Positions 6,861-13,845 of a stretch of DNA of 15,434 nucleotides are shown here, piece by piece. Numbering within the stretch: the first letter of the stretch is position 1; each line of letters opens with the position of its first letter. The stretch covers positions 6,185-21,618 of the forward strand of contig DCGN01000063.1 in assembly GCA_002315275.1 (NCBI GenBank), given 5' to 3'. The notes beneath the pieces were generated by a model that worked only from the letters and a program-made list of their open reading frames with translations, was not told the DNA's origin and searched no databases. The translations under genes were made by a program, and so were the position numbers. The stretch comes from Clostridiales bacterium UBA1777. GTDB lineage: Bacteria; Bacillota; Clostridia; Oscillospirales; Oscillospiraceae.

Positions 6861-6893
6861 GAGGAGGAGAGGCAAGGTCCTTTCCTCCTTTTG
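6861..6893 (+). terminator. Rho-independent terminator after rpmF
   Basis: A stem AGGAGGAGAGG (6862-6872) pairs with CCTTTCCTCCT (6879-6889), with one G-T wobble and loop CAAGGT, followed by TTTTG. It lies 9 bases after the rpmF stop. The stem is purine/pyrimidine-rich with a short T tract, so some readthrough into the next gene is plausible, and I see no clear promoter before 6948. Confidence 0.75.
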
Positions 6894-6947
6894 CTATTTA
6901 TTTAATTGCGTTACGCTGACGGGTTTATGCGTCGGCGGGGAAATAAT

Positions 6948-8318
6948 ATGGATAGTATCATAAAATCGATCGACGGCGGCAGCCCGTTAAGACACAAGGT
7001 CCGCGTGGGCGAGTCCGTTATTGCCATTAACGGCAACAAGATAATAGACGTGCTTGATTATAAGTTCTTTTCCTATGATGCCGATATCACGGTCACCGTC
7101 AGGTCGGAGGACGGGAAAGAGCGCGAGATCCGCGTGAGAAAGCCGGAGGGCATGGATCTCGGTCTGGAGTTTGAATCATACCTGATGGATAAACCCAGAA
7201 GCTGCGCAAATAAGTGCGTTTTCTGCTTTATCGATCAGCTCCCTCCGGGAATGAGAAAGACAATGTATTTCAAGGATGACGATGCGAGGCTCAGCTTCCT
7301 CCTTGGAAATTATATAACGCTTACAAACCTTTCAAAGCGCGAGATAGAGAGGATCATCGCGCTTCGCATAAGCCCGATAAACGTGTCCGTGCATACGACG
7401 AACAAGGCTCTGCGCTGCATGATGCTCAACAATCCCCGCGCGGGCGAGACGATAGATGTCATGCGCTCCTTCGCCGAGAACGGTATTACGATGAATTGCC
7501 AGATCGTATGCTGCCGCGGCCTTAATGACGGCGACGAGCTCCTGCGCACGATGCGCGACCTCGAGGAGATGTATCCGGGAGTCCACAGCGTGTCCGTAGT
7601 ACCTTTCGGCATGACCGACTACAGAGAAGGCCTTTATCCTATCGAACCGTTCACGAAGGAATCCGCCGCGGCGGTTCTCGATGCGGTGGAGAGCTTTTCG
7701 GAGAAGTGCCTTGAAAAGCACGGCACGAGGATATTCTTCTGCGGCGATGAGCTCTATCTCAAGGCAGGCAGAGAGCTGCCCGACGAGGAGTTCTATGAGG
7801 AGTATACCCAGCTTGAAAACGGCGTAGGTATGCTGAGACTTATGGAAACGGAGTTCATGTCGGCGCTGAAGCTCTCGGACGAGCCCGACGGTGTGCCGTT
7901 TTCCGTTGCAACGGGTGCGGCGGCGTACCCGCTTATGAAAAAGCTTGTTTGCACGGCAGAGGCAAAGTATGATATACTGAAAGGCAATGTTTATCAGATA
8001 GATAATGACTTCTTTGGCCGCAATGTGACCGTTGCGGGTCTTATCACGGGCAGAGACCTGATAAATCAGCTGAAGGGCAAGGAACTCGGAGAGAGACTTT
8101 TCATCTCTCACGATATGCTCCGCCGCGATGAGATGGATTTTCTTGACGGTGTGACGCTTGAGGAGGCGAGCCGCGCTCTCGGCGTTCCGATCTACCCGAC
8201 GGAATGCGACGGATTCGCACTTTGGGACGCGATGGCCGGTGAGCTTCCCGAGGTATGCATTCCCCGCATAAGCGAGGAGACGGAGTATTATAAATATAAT
8301 CAGAATGGGAGGAGATAG
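6948..8318 (+). CDS. DUF512 family protein: PDZ-like domain plus radical-SAM type Fe-S domain
   Basis: A 456-residue protein. It starts with a PDZ-like segment (about 1-70, with V-G-E-S-V-I-A-I-N-G-N). Next comes a radical-SAM-type cluster motif C86-A-N-K-C90-V-F-C93, extended by F-I-D-Q-L-P, and then the DUF512 C-terminal half. The family is widespread in Firmicutes directly upstream of der, as here; its biochemical function is not known to me. The start at 6948 is chosen over a TTG at 6906 because a GCGGGG ribosome site (6935-6940) precedes it and the protein then begins, like its relatives, just before the PDZ-like region. The stop is 2 bases before the der ATG, and the der Shine-Dalgarno lies inside this gene's last codons, so the two are translationally linked. 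Confidence 0.9.
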   Translation: MDSIIKSIDGGSPLRHKVRVGESVIAINGNKIIDVLDYKFFSYDADITVTVRSEDGKEREIRVRKPEGMDLGLEFESYLMDKPRSCANKCVFCFIDQLPPGMRKTMYFKDDDARLSFLLGNYITLTNLSKREIERIIALRISPINVSVHTTNKALRCMMLNNPRAGETIDVMRSFAENGITMNCQIVCCRGLNDGDELLRTMRDLEEMYPGVHSVSVVPFGMTDYREGLYPIEPFTKESAAAVLDAVESFSEKCLEKHGTRIFFCGDELYLKAGRELPDEEFYEEYTQLENGVGMLRLMETEFMSALKLSDEPDGVPFSVATGAAAYPLMKKLVCTAEAKYDILKGNVYQIDNDFFGRNVTVAGLITGRDLINQLKGKELGERLFISHDMLRRDEMDFLDGVTLEEASRALGVPIYPTECDGFALWDAMAGELPEVCIPRISEETEYYKYNQNGRR

Positions 8319-8320
8319 AT

Positions 8321-9646
8321 ATGTCAAAACCTCTTGTAGCCATAGTGGGCCGCCCGAACGTGGGCAAATCCATGCTGTTTAACCGCCTTGTCGGACAGAG
8401 ACTTTCCATAGTCGAGGACACTCCGGGCGTCACGAGAGACAGACTCTACGCTCAGTGCGAGTGGTGCGGCAGAACGTTTGATATGGTGGATACGGGCGGC
8501 ATAGAGCCGACCACCGACAGCGAGATTCTGCTTTTTATGCGCGAGCAGGCTCAGATAGCAATAAACGCCGCGACCGTTATTATCCTTGTCGCGGATATAC
8601 ACACGGGCGTTACGGCGGCTGATAAGGACGTTGCAAATATGCTGCTGCGCTCCAAAAAGCCGGTCGTGCTTGCCGTAAACAAGGCGGATTCTACGGGTGC
8701 TGTTGACCCGGCGATATATGAATTTTACTCTCTCGGCCTCGGTGACCCGATAGCTGTTTCCGCGGTTCACGGCCACGGCACGGGAGACCTGCTCGATGAG
8801 TGCCTCAAGTACTTCCCGCCTATAGAGGAAGAGGAAGAGGAGGACGATACGATAAAGGTCGCCGTTATCGGCAAGCCGAACGTCGGTAAGTCCTCGCTTA
8901 TCAACGCAATCCTCGGTGAAAAGCGTGTTATCGTAAGCGATATGGCGGGCACAACGAGAGACGCTGTTGACTCGCTTGTCGAAAACAAGTACGGCAGGTA
9001 CACGTTTATCGACACCGCCGGCATCAGAAGAAAATCCAAGGTCGATGACCGCGTTGAAAAGTTCTCCGTAATGCGCGCGCAGATGGCAATAGAACGCGCT
9101 GACGTCTGCGTTATCATGATCGACGGGCGCGACGGCGTGACCGATCAGGACACGAAGATAGCCGGTCTTGCGCATGAAGCGGGCAAGGCGAGCATAATCG
9201 TTGTCAACAAGTGGGACCTCGTTGAGAAGGAAACGGGCACGATGGAGAAAATGCGCAAGGATATCATGCGCGATCTCAGCTTTATGAGCTATGCGCCGAT
9301 CCTCTTTATTTCTGCGGTCACCGGGCAGAGAATTGACCGTATCTTCGAGCTCGTCACCTTTGTAAACGATCAGACAAGCATGCGCATAACCACCGGCATG
9401 CTCAATAACGTCCTCACGGATGCGCAGGCACGGGTCCAGCCGCCTACGGACAAGGGCAGACGCCTCAAGATCTACTACATGACGCAGACCGGCATCAAGC
9501 CGCCGAACTTCGTTATCTTCTGCAATTCGAGAGAACTGTTCCACTTCTCATATCAGCGCTATATCGAAAACCAGATCAGGGCTGTTTTCGGCCTTGAGGG
9601 CACTCCGATCAACCTTGTAATACGTCAGAAAGGTGATTCAGAATGA
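8321..9646 (+). CDS. der: Ribosome-assembly GTPase Der (EngA)
   Basis: A 441-residue protein with the double-GTPase plan unique to Der. GTPase domain 1 has G1 G-R-P-N-V-G-K-S (10-17), D-T-P-G-V-T-R-D, D-T-G-G and N-K-A-D. An acidic linker (about 167-175) precedes GTPase domain 2, with G-K-P-N-V-G-K-S (184-191), D-M-A-G-T-T-R-D, D-T-A-G and N-K-W-D. A C-terminal KH-like domain follows. Der acts in late 50S subunit assembly. The length is normal and all motifs are intact. GGAGGAG lies about 8 bases upstream of the ATG. The final codon and stop overlap the ATG of the next gene (ATGA at 9643-9646). Confidence 0.98.
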   Translation: MSKPLVAIVGRPNVGKSMLFNRLVGQRLSIVEDTPGVTRDRLYAQCEWCGRTFDMVDTGGIEPTTDSEILLFMREQAQIAINAATVIILVADIHTGVTAADKDVANMLLRSKKPVVLAVNKADSTGAVDPAIYEFYSLGLGDPIAVSAVHGHGTGDLLDECLKYFPPIEEEEEEDDTIKVAVIGKPNVGKSSLINAILGEKRVIVSDMAGTTRDAVDSLVENKYGRYTFIDTAGIRRKSKVDDRVEKFSVMRAQMAIERADVCVIMIDGRDGVTDQDTKIAGLAHEAGKASIIVVNKWDLVEKETGTMEKMRKDIMRDLSFMSYAPILFISAVTGQRIDRIFELVTFVNDQTSMRITTGMLNNVLTDAQARVQPPTDKGRRLKIYYMTQTGIKPPNFVIFCNSRELFHFSYQRYIENQIRAVFGLEGTPINLVIRQKGDSE

Positions 9647-10290
9647 TCTATTGGGTGTTGTCTGTTGTCACGGCTACAGTCGCATATCTTTTCGGCAGTC
9701 TCAGCAGCATGACCATTGCGTCGATATATGTCTTCAAAAGAAATATCCGCAGACTTTCGAGAAGCAGCGGAGCATGGCTGTCCGACTTTAAGAGGATATA
9801 CGGCGTAAAGGGCTTTGTGAAGCTCATTATAGTTGAGATAGTGCGCGATATTATCCCGCTTCTTATCGGCGGATTCCTGTTCAACCTGAAGGAGCAGGCG
9901 CCTGTCGGCTTCGCGCTCGCGGGGCTTTGCCTTGTTCTCGGCAGGCTGTATCCTCTCTTCAACGGCATGAGAGGCAGCCACGCAACGATATGCCTCATCA
10001 TGGCGGCGCTTACGGTGAATATATCAGCGGGCATCGTGGTGCTGGTCGTTTCTGTGGCGGCGACATGGTTCTCGAAATATCTCAGCCTCGGCGCGATACT
10101 CGGAGCGGCGGCGCTCGTTGCCGTTTCCGTGCTGGTAGTAGACAATGATCTCGCGGCTAAGCTGTGCATGCTGACCTCGGCGCTTGTCTGCTTCAAGCAT
10201 ATTCCGGCGGCATTACGTATCTTTAACGGCAAGGAGCTTAAGATAAGCTTTGCCGAGGATCTCACATATAAGCTGGATGCAAAATTCTGA
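9643..10290 (+). CDS. plsY: PlsY-like membrane protein with degenerate acyltransferase motifs
   Basis: A 215-residue multi-spanning membrane protein at the position (just after der, ATGA overlap) where Firmicutes carry plsY, the acyl-phosphate:glycerol-3-phosphate acyltransferase. The fold-level pattern is recognisable: A-Y-L-F-G-S-L near residue 14, a basic R-N-I-R-R-L segment, L-G-R-L-Y-P-L-F-N-G in mid-protein, and a terminal H-I-P-A-A-L-R-I-F-N-G-K-E-L-K resembling PlsY motif 3. The catalytic loops are not kept: motif 1 (normally G-S-G-N-x-G-x-T-N) reads R-S-S-G-A-W-L-S-D, and motif 2 (normally G-H-x-F-P, then K-G-G-K) reads G-R-L-Y-P, then R-G-S-H. It is probably inactive as PlsY or has a changed role, and a true PlsY would be needed elsewhere. 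The open frame is intact, so this is not simple gene decay. Confidence 0.72.
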   Translation: MIYWVLSVVTATVAYLFGSLSSMTIASIYVFKRNIRRLSRSSGAWLSDFKRIYGVKGFVKLIIVEIVRDIIPLLIGGFLFNLKEQAPVGFALAGLCLVLGRLYPLFNGMRGSHATICLIMAALTVNISAGIVVLVVSVAATWFSKYLSLGAILGAAALVAVSVLVVDNDLAAKLCMLTSALVCFKHIPAALRIFNGKELKISFAEDLTYKLDAKF

Positions 10291-10308
10291 TTTACGGAGA
10301 GTAAACAA

Positions 10309-10872
10309 TTGAGCTTTGTTGAAATATTCCTCATAGGTGTCGGCCTCAGCATGGACGCGTTTGCCGTGTCGGTATGCAAGGGGCTGAGCGTAAAAAAACT
10401 AAGCGTGAAGCACGCCGCAGCGGTCGGCGTGTATTTCGGCGGCTTTCAGTTCCTGATGCCGGTGATCGGCTATCTGCTCGGTTCAAGCTTCCAGAGCCTT
10501 ATCGAGAGCTTCGATCATTGGGTCGCGTTTGTGCTGCTGGTGCTTATCGGCGGCAATATGATAAAGGAGTCCTTCGGCAAGGAGGAAAAGCTTGACGATG
10601 ACTTCGGCTTTAAGACGATGCTCCTGATGGCTGTAGCCACGAGCATCGATGCCTTGGCAGTCGGAATAAGCTTTGCGTTCCTGGCGGTAAAGATCGTTCC
10701 GGCAGCGGTGCTCATCGGCGTTACGACGTTTATTCTGTCCGGAATCGGAATATACATAGGCCATGCATTCGGCTCCAAGTATAAATCAAAGGCAGAGCTC
10801 GTCGGAGGAATCATCCTTGTCCTTATCGGAGTAAAGATTCTGCTCGAGCATCTCGGAATATTATCGTTTTAA
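10309..10872 (+). CDS. mntP: Manganese efflux pump MntP
   Basis: A 187-residue protein of six membrane segments in two homologous halves (DUF204/MntP). The conserved acidic residues of each half are present: S-M-D16-A-F-A-V-S in helix 1 and T-S-I-D114-A-L-A-V-G in helix 4, corresponding to the E. coli MntP residues needed for Mn2+ export. The start is TTG, supported by GGAGAG (10296-10301) 7 bases upstream, and the product then begins M-S-F-V-E-I-F as family members do. It is last in the DUF512-der-PlsY-like operon, 18 bases after the previous stop. There is no room for a yybP-ykoY manganese riboswitch in that gap, so control must lie upstream or be absent. Confidence 0.95.
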   Translation: MSFVEIFLIGVGLSMDAFAVSVCKGLSVKKLSVKHAAAVGVYFGGFQFLMPVIGYLLGSSFQSLIESFDHWVAFVLLVLIGGNMIKESFGKEEKLDDDFGFKTMLLMAVATSIDALAVGISFAFLAVKIVPAAVLIGVTTFILSGIGIYIGHAFGSKYKSKAELVGGIILVLIGVKILLEHLGILSF

Positions 10873-10879
10873 TTTAAAA

Positions 10880-10918
10880 ATCAGCCCGGTCATTTGGTGA
10901 CGACCGGGCTGATCTTTG
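10880..10918. terminator. Bidirectional terminator between mntP and larA
   Basis: A perfect 12-bp stem, ATCAGCCCGGTC (10880-10891) and GACCGGGCTGAT (10902-10913), with a 10-base loop. The plus-strand tail is CTTTG. The minus-strand tail is the better TTTTTAAATT, serving the convergent LarA-type gene. Confidence 0.92.
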
Positions 10919-10930
10919 TATATCTTCTTT

Positions 10931-12211
10931 TTATCTTACAATGACGGATACGCCGTCGGGAATTGCAACGATCTTGCCGTTAACAATGCCCTTTGCCGCG
11001 AGGACTTCGTCAGCGATTGCCAGAGCCTCCTCGGGGGAGTGAGCGGGGAGCATATGCATTTCCTTTACCATCTCATCGGAGAGAGAGGAGACGAGAACTA
11101 CTGTAGCTCTGGAGAGAACTCTTGCAAATACCTGAGACTCCCACTGGTCAACGATGGTCTCGTCGGCGGGGGTGTTGATAAACCTCGCAGTCATGCGCTG
11201 AAGGTCCTTCTCATCACGGAAGGTCTCGTAGAAGCTCTTGCCGCCGTGGCCGTCACCGCAGTTGGAGAACATGATGATCACGCCGCCCTCCTTTACGGAA
11301 GCCTCGCCGGCGGTCATGCCCTTGACGGACTGGTAAACATTCTGGTCGAGCGGGTAACCGCCGTTGCTCGTGACGGCGATCTCTGAGGGAACGGCGCTGA
11401 CTTGGCACTGCTTGCAAAGAAAGTCACGGCCGACTCTGTGAGCGAGATCAACATCGCCTGCGACAGCGTAGATGGCATCCTTCTCGGCATTGATGACAAC
11501 GTTTACAACAAAGTCGAGGCGTGCGGCTCTTGCGGCGTAAAGCATATCGTTATGGATGGGGTTTCCGTCGATAACGCCGGTGCGGGAGTAGGGAGAGGCG
11601 ATGAACTGGCCGTTATGGTTGTACATGACGGTCTTTCTGGAGGCGATACCGGGAAGAATGCTCTTTCTGCCGCCGGAGAAGCCCGCAAAGAAGTGCGGCT
11701 CGATAAAGCCCTCGGCAACGAGAAGGTCTGCATCCGCGGCGAGCTTATTTATGATGAGGTCACCGCCGGAGGGGAGCTTGCCGAGGTATGCCATTTCGGA
11801 GGTGTCGCAATCGTGGATAACTATGTTTTCCTTTGCAACGATCTCTTCGCCGAACTTGCCGATGAGCTCCTCCTTGGTGGTGCCTCTGTGGCAGCCGGTG
11901 GCGATGAGAATGGTGATGTCGGCATCGGGATTGCCTTTTCTGATCTCCTCGAGCATCGGGGGAATGATGACCTTGCTCGGAACGGGACGTGTATGGTCGG
12001 ATGCGATGATGACGACCTTGTTCTTGCCCTCGGCCATAACGGAGAGCTTGGGCGTGCCGATAGGTGCGTTAAGAGCGTCTCTCACAAGCTCGACGGCGGA
12101 CTTAGGGGCCTTGTATTCGTGCATCTTGCTTACGAGAGTGCCTGCATAGCGCTCCTCGGGGATGTTGAAGGATTTGAATTCTTTTGCATACGGAATTTTA
12201 ATAACGGGCAT
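10931..12211 (-). CDS. larA: LarA family nickel-pincer-dependent racemase/epimerase
   Basis: A 426-residue LarA-family protein. Residues matching the Lactiplantibacillus LarA active site fall at almost the same numbers: R75 in S-D-H-T-R-P-V-P, H108 in A-T-G-C-H-R, H173 in P-H-F-F-A-G-F-S-G-G, K183 (the lysine carrying the nickel pincer cofactor), H199 in Y-N-H-N, and Q294/K297. The protein should therefore bind the nickel pincer nucleotide and racemise or epimerise a 2-hydroxyacid. LarA homologues vary in substrate, so lactate is only one option. No larB, larC or larE cofactor genes are in the window. A GTGAGG ribosome site lies about 8 bases before the ATG. It is monocistronic, with its own promoter and a terminator at 10880-10918. 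Confidence 0.9.
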   Translation of the reverse strand: MPVIKIPYAKEFKSFNIPEERYAGTLVSKMHEYKAPKSAVELVRDALNAPIGTPKLSVMAEGKNKVVIIASDHTRPVPSKVIIPPMLEEIRKGNPDADITILIATGCHRGTTKEELIGKFGEEIVAKENIVIHDCDTSEMAYLGKLPSGGDLIINKLAADADLLVAEGFIEPHFFAGFSGGRKSILPGIASRKTVMYNHNGQFIASPYSRTGVIDGNPIHNDMLYAARAARLDFVVNVVINAEKDAIYAVAGDVDLAHRVGRDFLCKQCQVSAVPSEIAVTSNGGYPLDQNVYQSVKGMTAGEASVKEGGVIIMFSNCGDGHGGKSFYETFRDEKDLQRMTARFINTPADETIVDQWESQVFARVLSRATVVLVSSLSDEMVKEMHMLPAHSPEEALAIADEVLAAKGIVNGKIVAIPDGVSVIVR

Positions 12212-12261
12212 AATATAGCCTCACTTTCTGAATTAAATAGGCCGTTTTTCGACTAAGGACA

Positions 12262-12289
12262 ATGATACCACATATTGCGGTTTTTGCAA
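12262..12289 (-). promoter_or_regulatory. Putative larA promoter
   Basis: On the minus strand TTGCAA (12284-12289), a 16-base spacer and TATCAT (12262-12267) preceded by TGG, an extended -10. Predicted start is near 12255, about 44 bases before the ATG at 12211. Confidence 0.55.
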
Positions 12290-12350
12290 TCGGTTTTTTG
12301 GTCGGATATACGGTACAAAGTTGCAAGAAGAATTTTGTACAAATCAGCAG

Positions 12351-12379
12351 TTTACTTTTTTGATATAAAGATGTATATT
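12351..12379 (+). promoter_or_regulatory. Putative promoter of the ATP synthase operon
   Basis: TTTACT (12351-12356), a 17-base spacer and TATATT (12374-12379). Predicted start is near 12386, 35 bases before the atpB start. It is divergent from the larA promoter about 60 bases away. Confidence 0.55.
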
Positions 12380-12420
12380 TACACTTGTGAAAATGTGCAA
12401 TGCATATTGGAGGTGATACG

Positions 12421-13095
12421 ATGGAAGAAACCGGAGCATTGTTCAGCATAGGGCCTTTGGAGATAACCGGCTCGGTCGTAACGACATGGGCTATTATCGC
12501 TGTGCTGACGGTGATCTCGATACTTGCCACGAGAAAAATGAAGGATGTCCCCGGCCCTCTGCAGACCGTGGCTGAGCTTGCGGTAGGAAAGCTGATGGGC
12601 TACTTCTCGGGAATCCTCGGCGAAAAAGCAACCAGAAAATACTTCCCTCTGCTGGCAACGTTCTTCATATTCATAATAGTCAGCAACTATTCGGGTATCC
12701 TGCCGGGAGCAGGCCATCTGAAGGGCTTCTCCGTGCCGACGGCGTCTCTGTCCGTTACGGCCGCGCTTGCGATAGTGGGCTTCTTCTCTATCCATACGCT
12801 CGGCATAAGGGAGAGAGGCTTCAAGGAGTATATGCTGTCCTTCTTAAAGCCGGTGGCGCTTCTGCTTCCGCTCACGCTTATTGAGCAGGTCGTCCGCCCG
12901 TTCTCTCTGGCGCTTCGTCTTTACGGCAATATGTTCGGCGAGGAAATGGTCACGGAAAATCTCTATGAAATTTTCCCGATACTCGTTCCGCTCGTCATGC
13001 AGGTGCTCAGCCTGCTGTTCTGCCTGATTCAGGCTTTGGTATTTACAATGCTGCTTTCGATCTACATCTCGGAAGCAATAGAAACAGAAGAATAA
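12421..13095 (+). CDS. atpB: F-type ATP synthase subunit a
   Basis: A 224-residue membrane protein of the Fo motor that forms the ion half-channels next to the c-ring. The signature L-A-L-R-L-Y-G-N-M in the penultimate helix supplies the essential arginine (R166, equivalent to E. coli R210). Hydrophobic helices run throughout, and the length is normal for the shorter Firmicutes type. An in-frame ATG exists at 12400, but GGAGGTGAT (12409-12417) lies between it and the ATG at 12421, so 12421 is the start. It is the first gene of the operon; no atpI precedes it, since the upstream neighbour is the divergent larA. Confidence 0.95.
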   Translation: MEETGALFSIGPLEITGSVVTTWAIIAVLTVISILATRKMKDVPGPLQTVAELAVGKLMGYFSGILGEKATRKYFPLLATFFIFIIVSNYSGILPGAGHLKGFSVPTASLSVTAALAIVGFFSIHTLGIRERGFKEYMLSFLKPVALLLPLTLIEQVVRPFSLALRLYGNMFGEEMVTENLYEIFPILVPLVMQVLSLLFCLIQALVFTMLLSIYISEAIETEE

Positions 13096-13114
13096 ATATT
13101 GGAGGAATATTAAA

Positions 13115-13342
13115 ATGGGTAACGGAATAATCGCACTTGCAGCAGCTCTTGTTATGGGTATCAGCACTATCGGCCCCTCTATCGCTCAGGGCATGACCGC
13201 TTCCAAAGCAATGGAAGCTATGGCTCGCCAACCCGAGGCAGCTAAGGACATTCGTTCCTCGCTGATCCTCTCCCTCGGCCTTATGGAGGCTCTTACTATT
13301 TACGGCCTGCTTATCGCGTTCATGCTCGTCGCAAAGATCTGA
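13115..13342 (+). CDS. atpE: F-type ATP synthase subunit c
   Basis: A 75-residue two-helix hairpin that forms the rotor ring. The polar loop A-R-Q-P-E-A (37-42) and the ion-binding carboxylate E58 in helix 2 (G-L-M-E-A-L-T-I-Y-G) are present, with Q25 in helix 1. Na+-binding c subunits have Ser or Thr directly after the Glu; here it is Ala59, so proton coupling is the likelier reading. The helix-1 glycine motif is weak: in register with G-x-G-x-G-x-G-x-G this protein has T18, G20, S22, A24, G26. GGAGGA (13101-13106) lies 8 bases before the ATG, and the gene is 19 bases after atpB. Confidence 0.96.
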   Translation: MGNGIIALAAALVMGISTIGPSIAQGMTASKAMEAMARQPEAAKDIRSSLILSLGLMEALTIYGLLIAFMLVAKI

Positions 13343-13372
13343 TAAACAAGCTCTTTTCGGAGGAAGCAGACA

Positions 13373-13804
13373 ATGCTCAGTATTAACATTTCGGAGCTTA
13401 TATGGGGTATAGTCAACTTTTTCTTGATGATGTTTCTGCTTAACAAGTTCCTCTACAAGCCCGTGCTGAAGTTCATGGAAGAGCGTCAGGCGAGGATAGA
13501 TGCGGGAGAGAACGCCGGAAGGCAGGCGGAGAGCGATGAGCGCCTCTGCGAGGCGGAGCTTGAGAAGGCTCTTGAGGACAAGCATGCCGAGGCAAAGAAG
13601 ATCATTGCCGAAGGCAAGCGCACCGATGAGAAGGTCCGTGCCGAAGCGCTCACAAGCGCAAGGCATGATGCCGCCGCTATCAGACAGAAGCTCAAGTCTC
13701 AGGTCACCGACAGAAGCGAGGAAGAGAAAAAGCAGCTGGATTCCATGCAGGACGAGCTCGCGGGCAGACTTGCCGAAAAGCTGCTCGGTATCGAATTAAA
13801 GTGA
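13373..13804 (+). CDS. atpF: F-type ATP synthase subunit b (stand-alone)
   Basis: A 143-residue peripheral-stalk subunit with one N-terminal membrane helix (about 6-27) and the junction K-F-L-Y-K-P-V-L-K-F-M-E-E-R, typical of b. A long charged coiled coil follows, ending in an amphipathic segment L-A-G-R-L-A-E-K-L-L-G. It is a little shorter than the usual ~160 residues. GGAGGAA (13359-13365) precedes the ATG. A second b-type sequence is encoded immediately downstream as the N-terminus of the long fused frame, so the stalk may be a b/b-like heterodimer. Confidence 0.94.
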   Translation: MLSINISELIWGIVNFFLMMFLLNKFLYKPVLKFMEERQARIDAGENAGRQAESDERLCEAELEKALEDKHAEAKKIIAEGKRTDEKVRAEALTSARHDAAAIRQKLKSQVTDRSEEEKKQLDSMQDELAGRLAEKLLGIELK

Positions 13805-13845
13805 TAACTATAATAATCTCAGCAGGAGAGGGGGGCATCTGATAA

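Noticed and set aside
6906..6947. Upstream TTG start for the DUF512 gene
   Set aside because: No ribosome site, and it adds an arginine-rich stretch not expected in the family.
8324..9544. A 406-codon open frame on the minus strand
   Set aside because: It is antisense to der, with composition typical of a shadow frame and no family resemblance.
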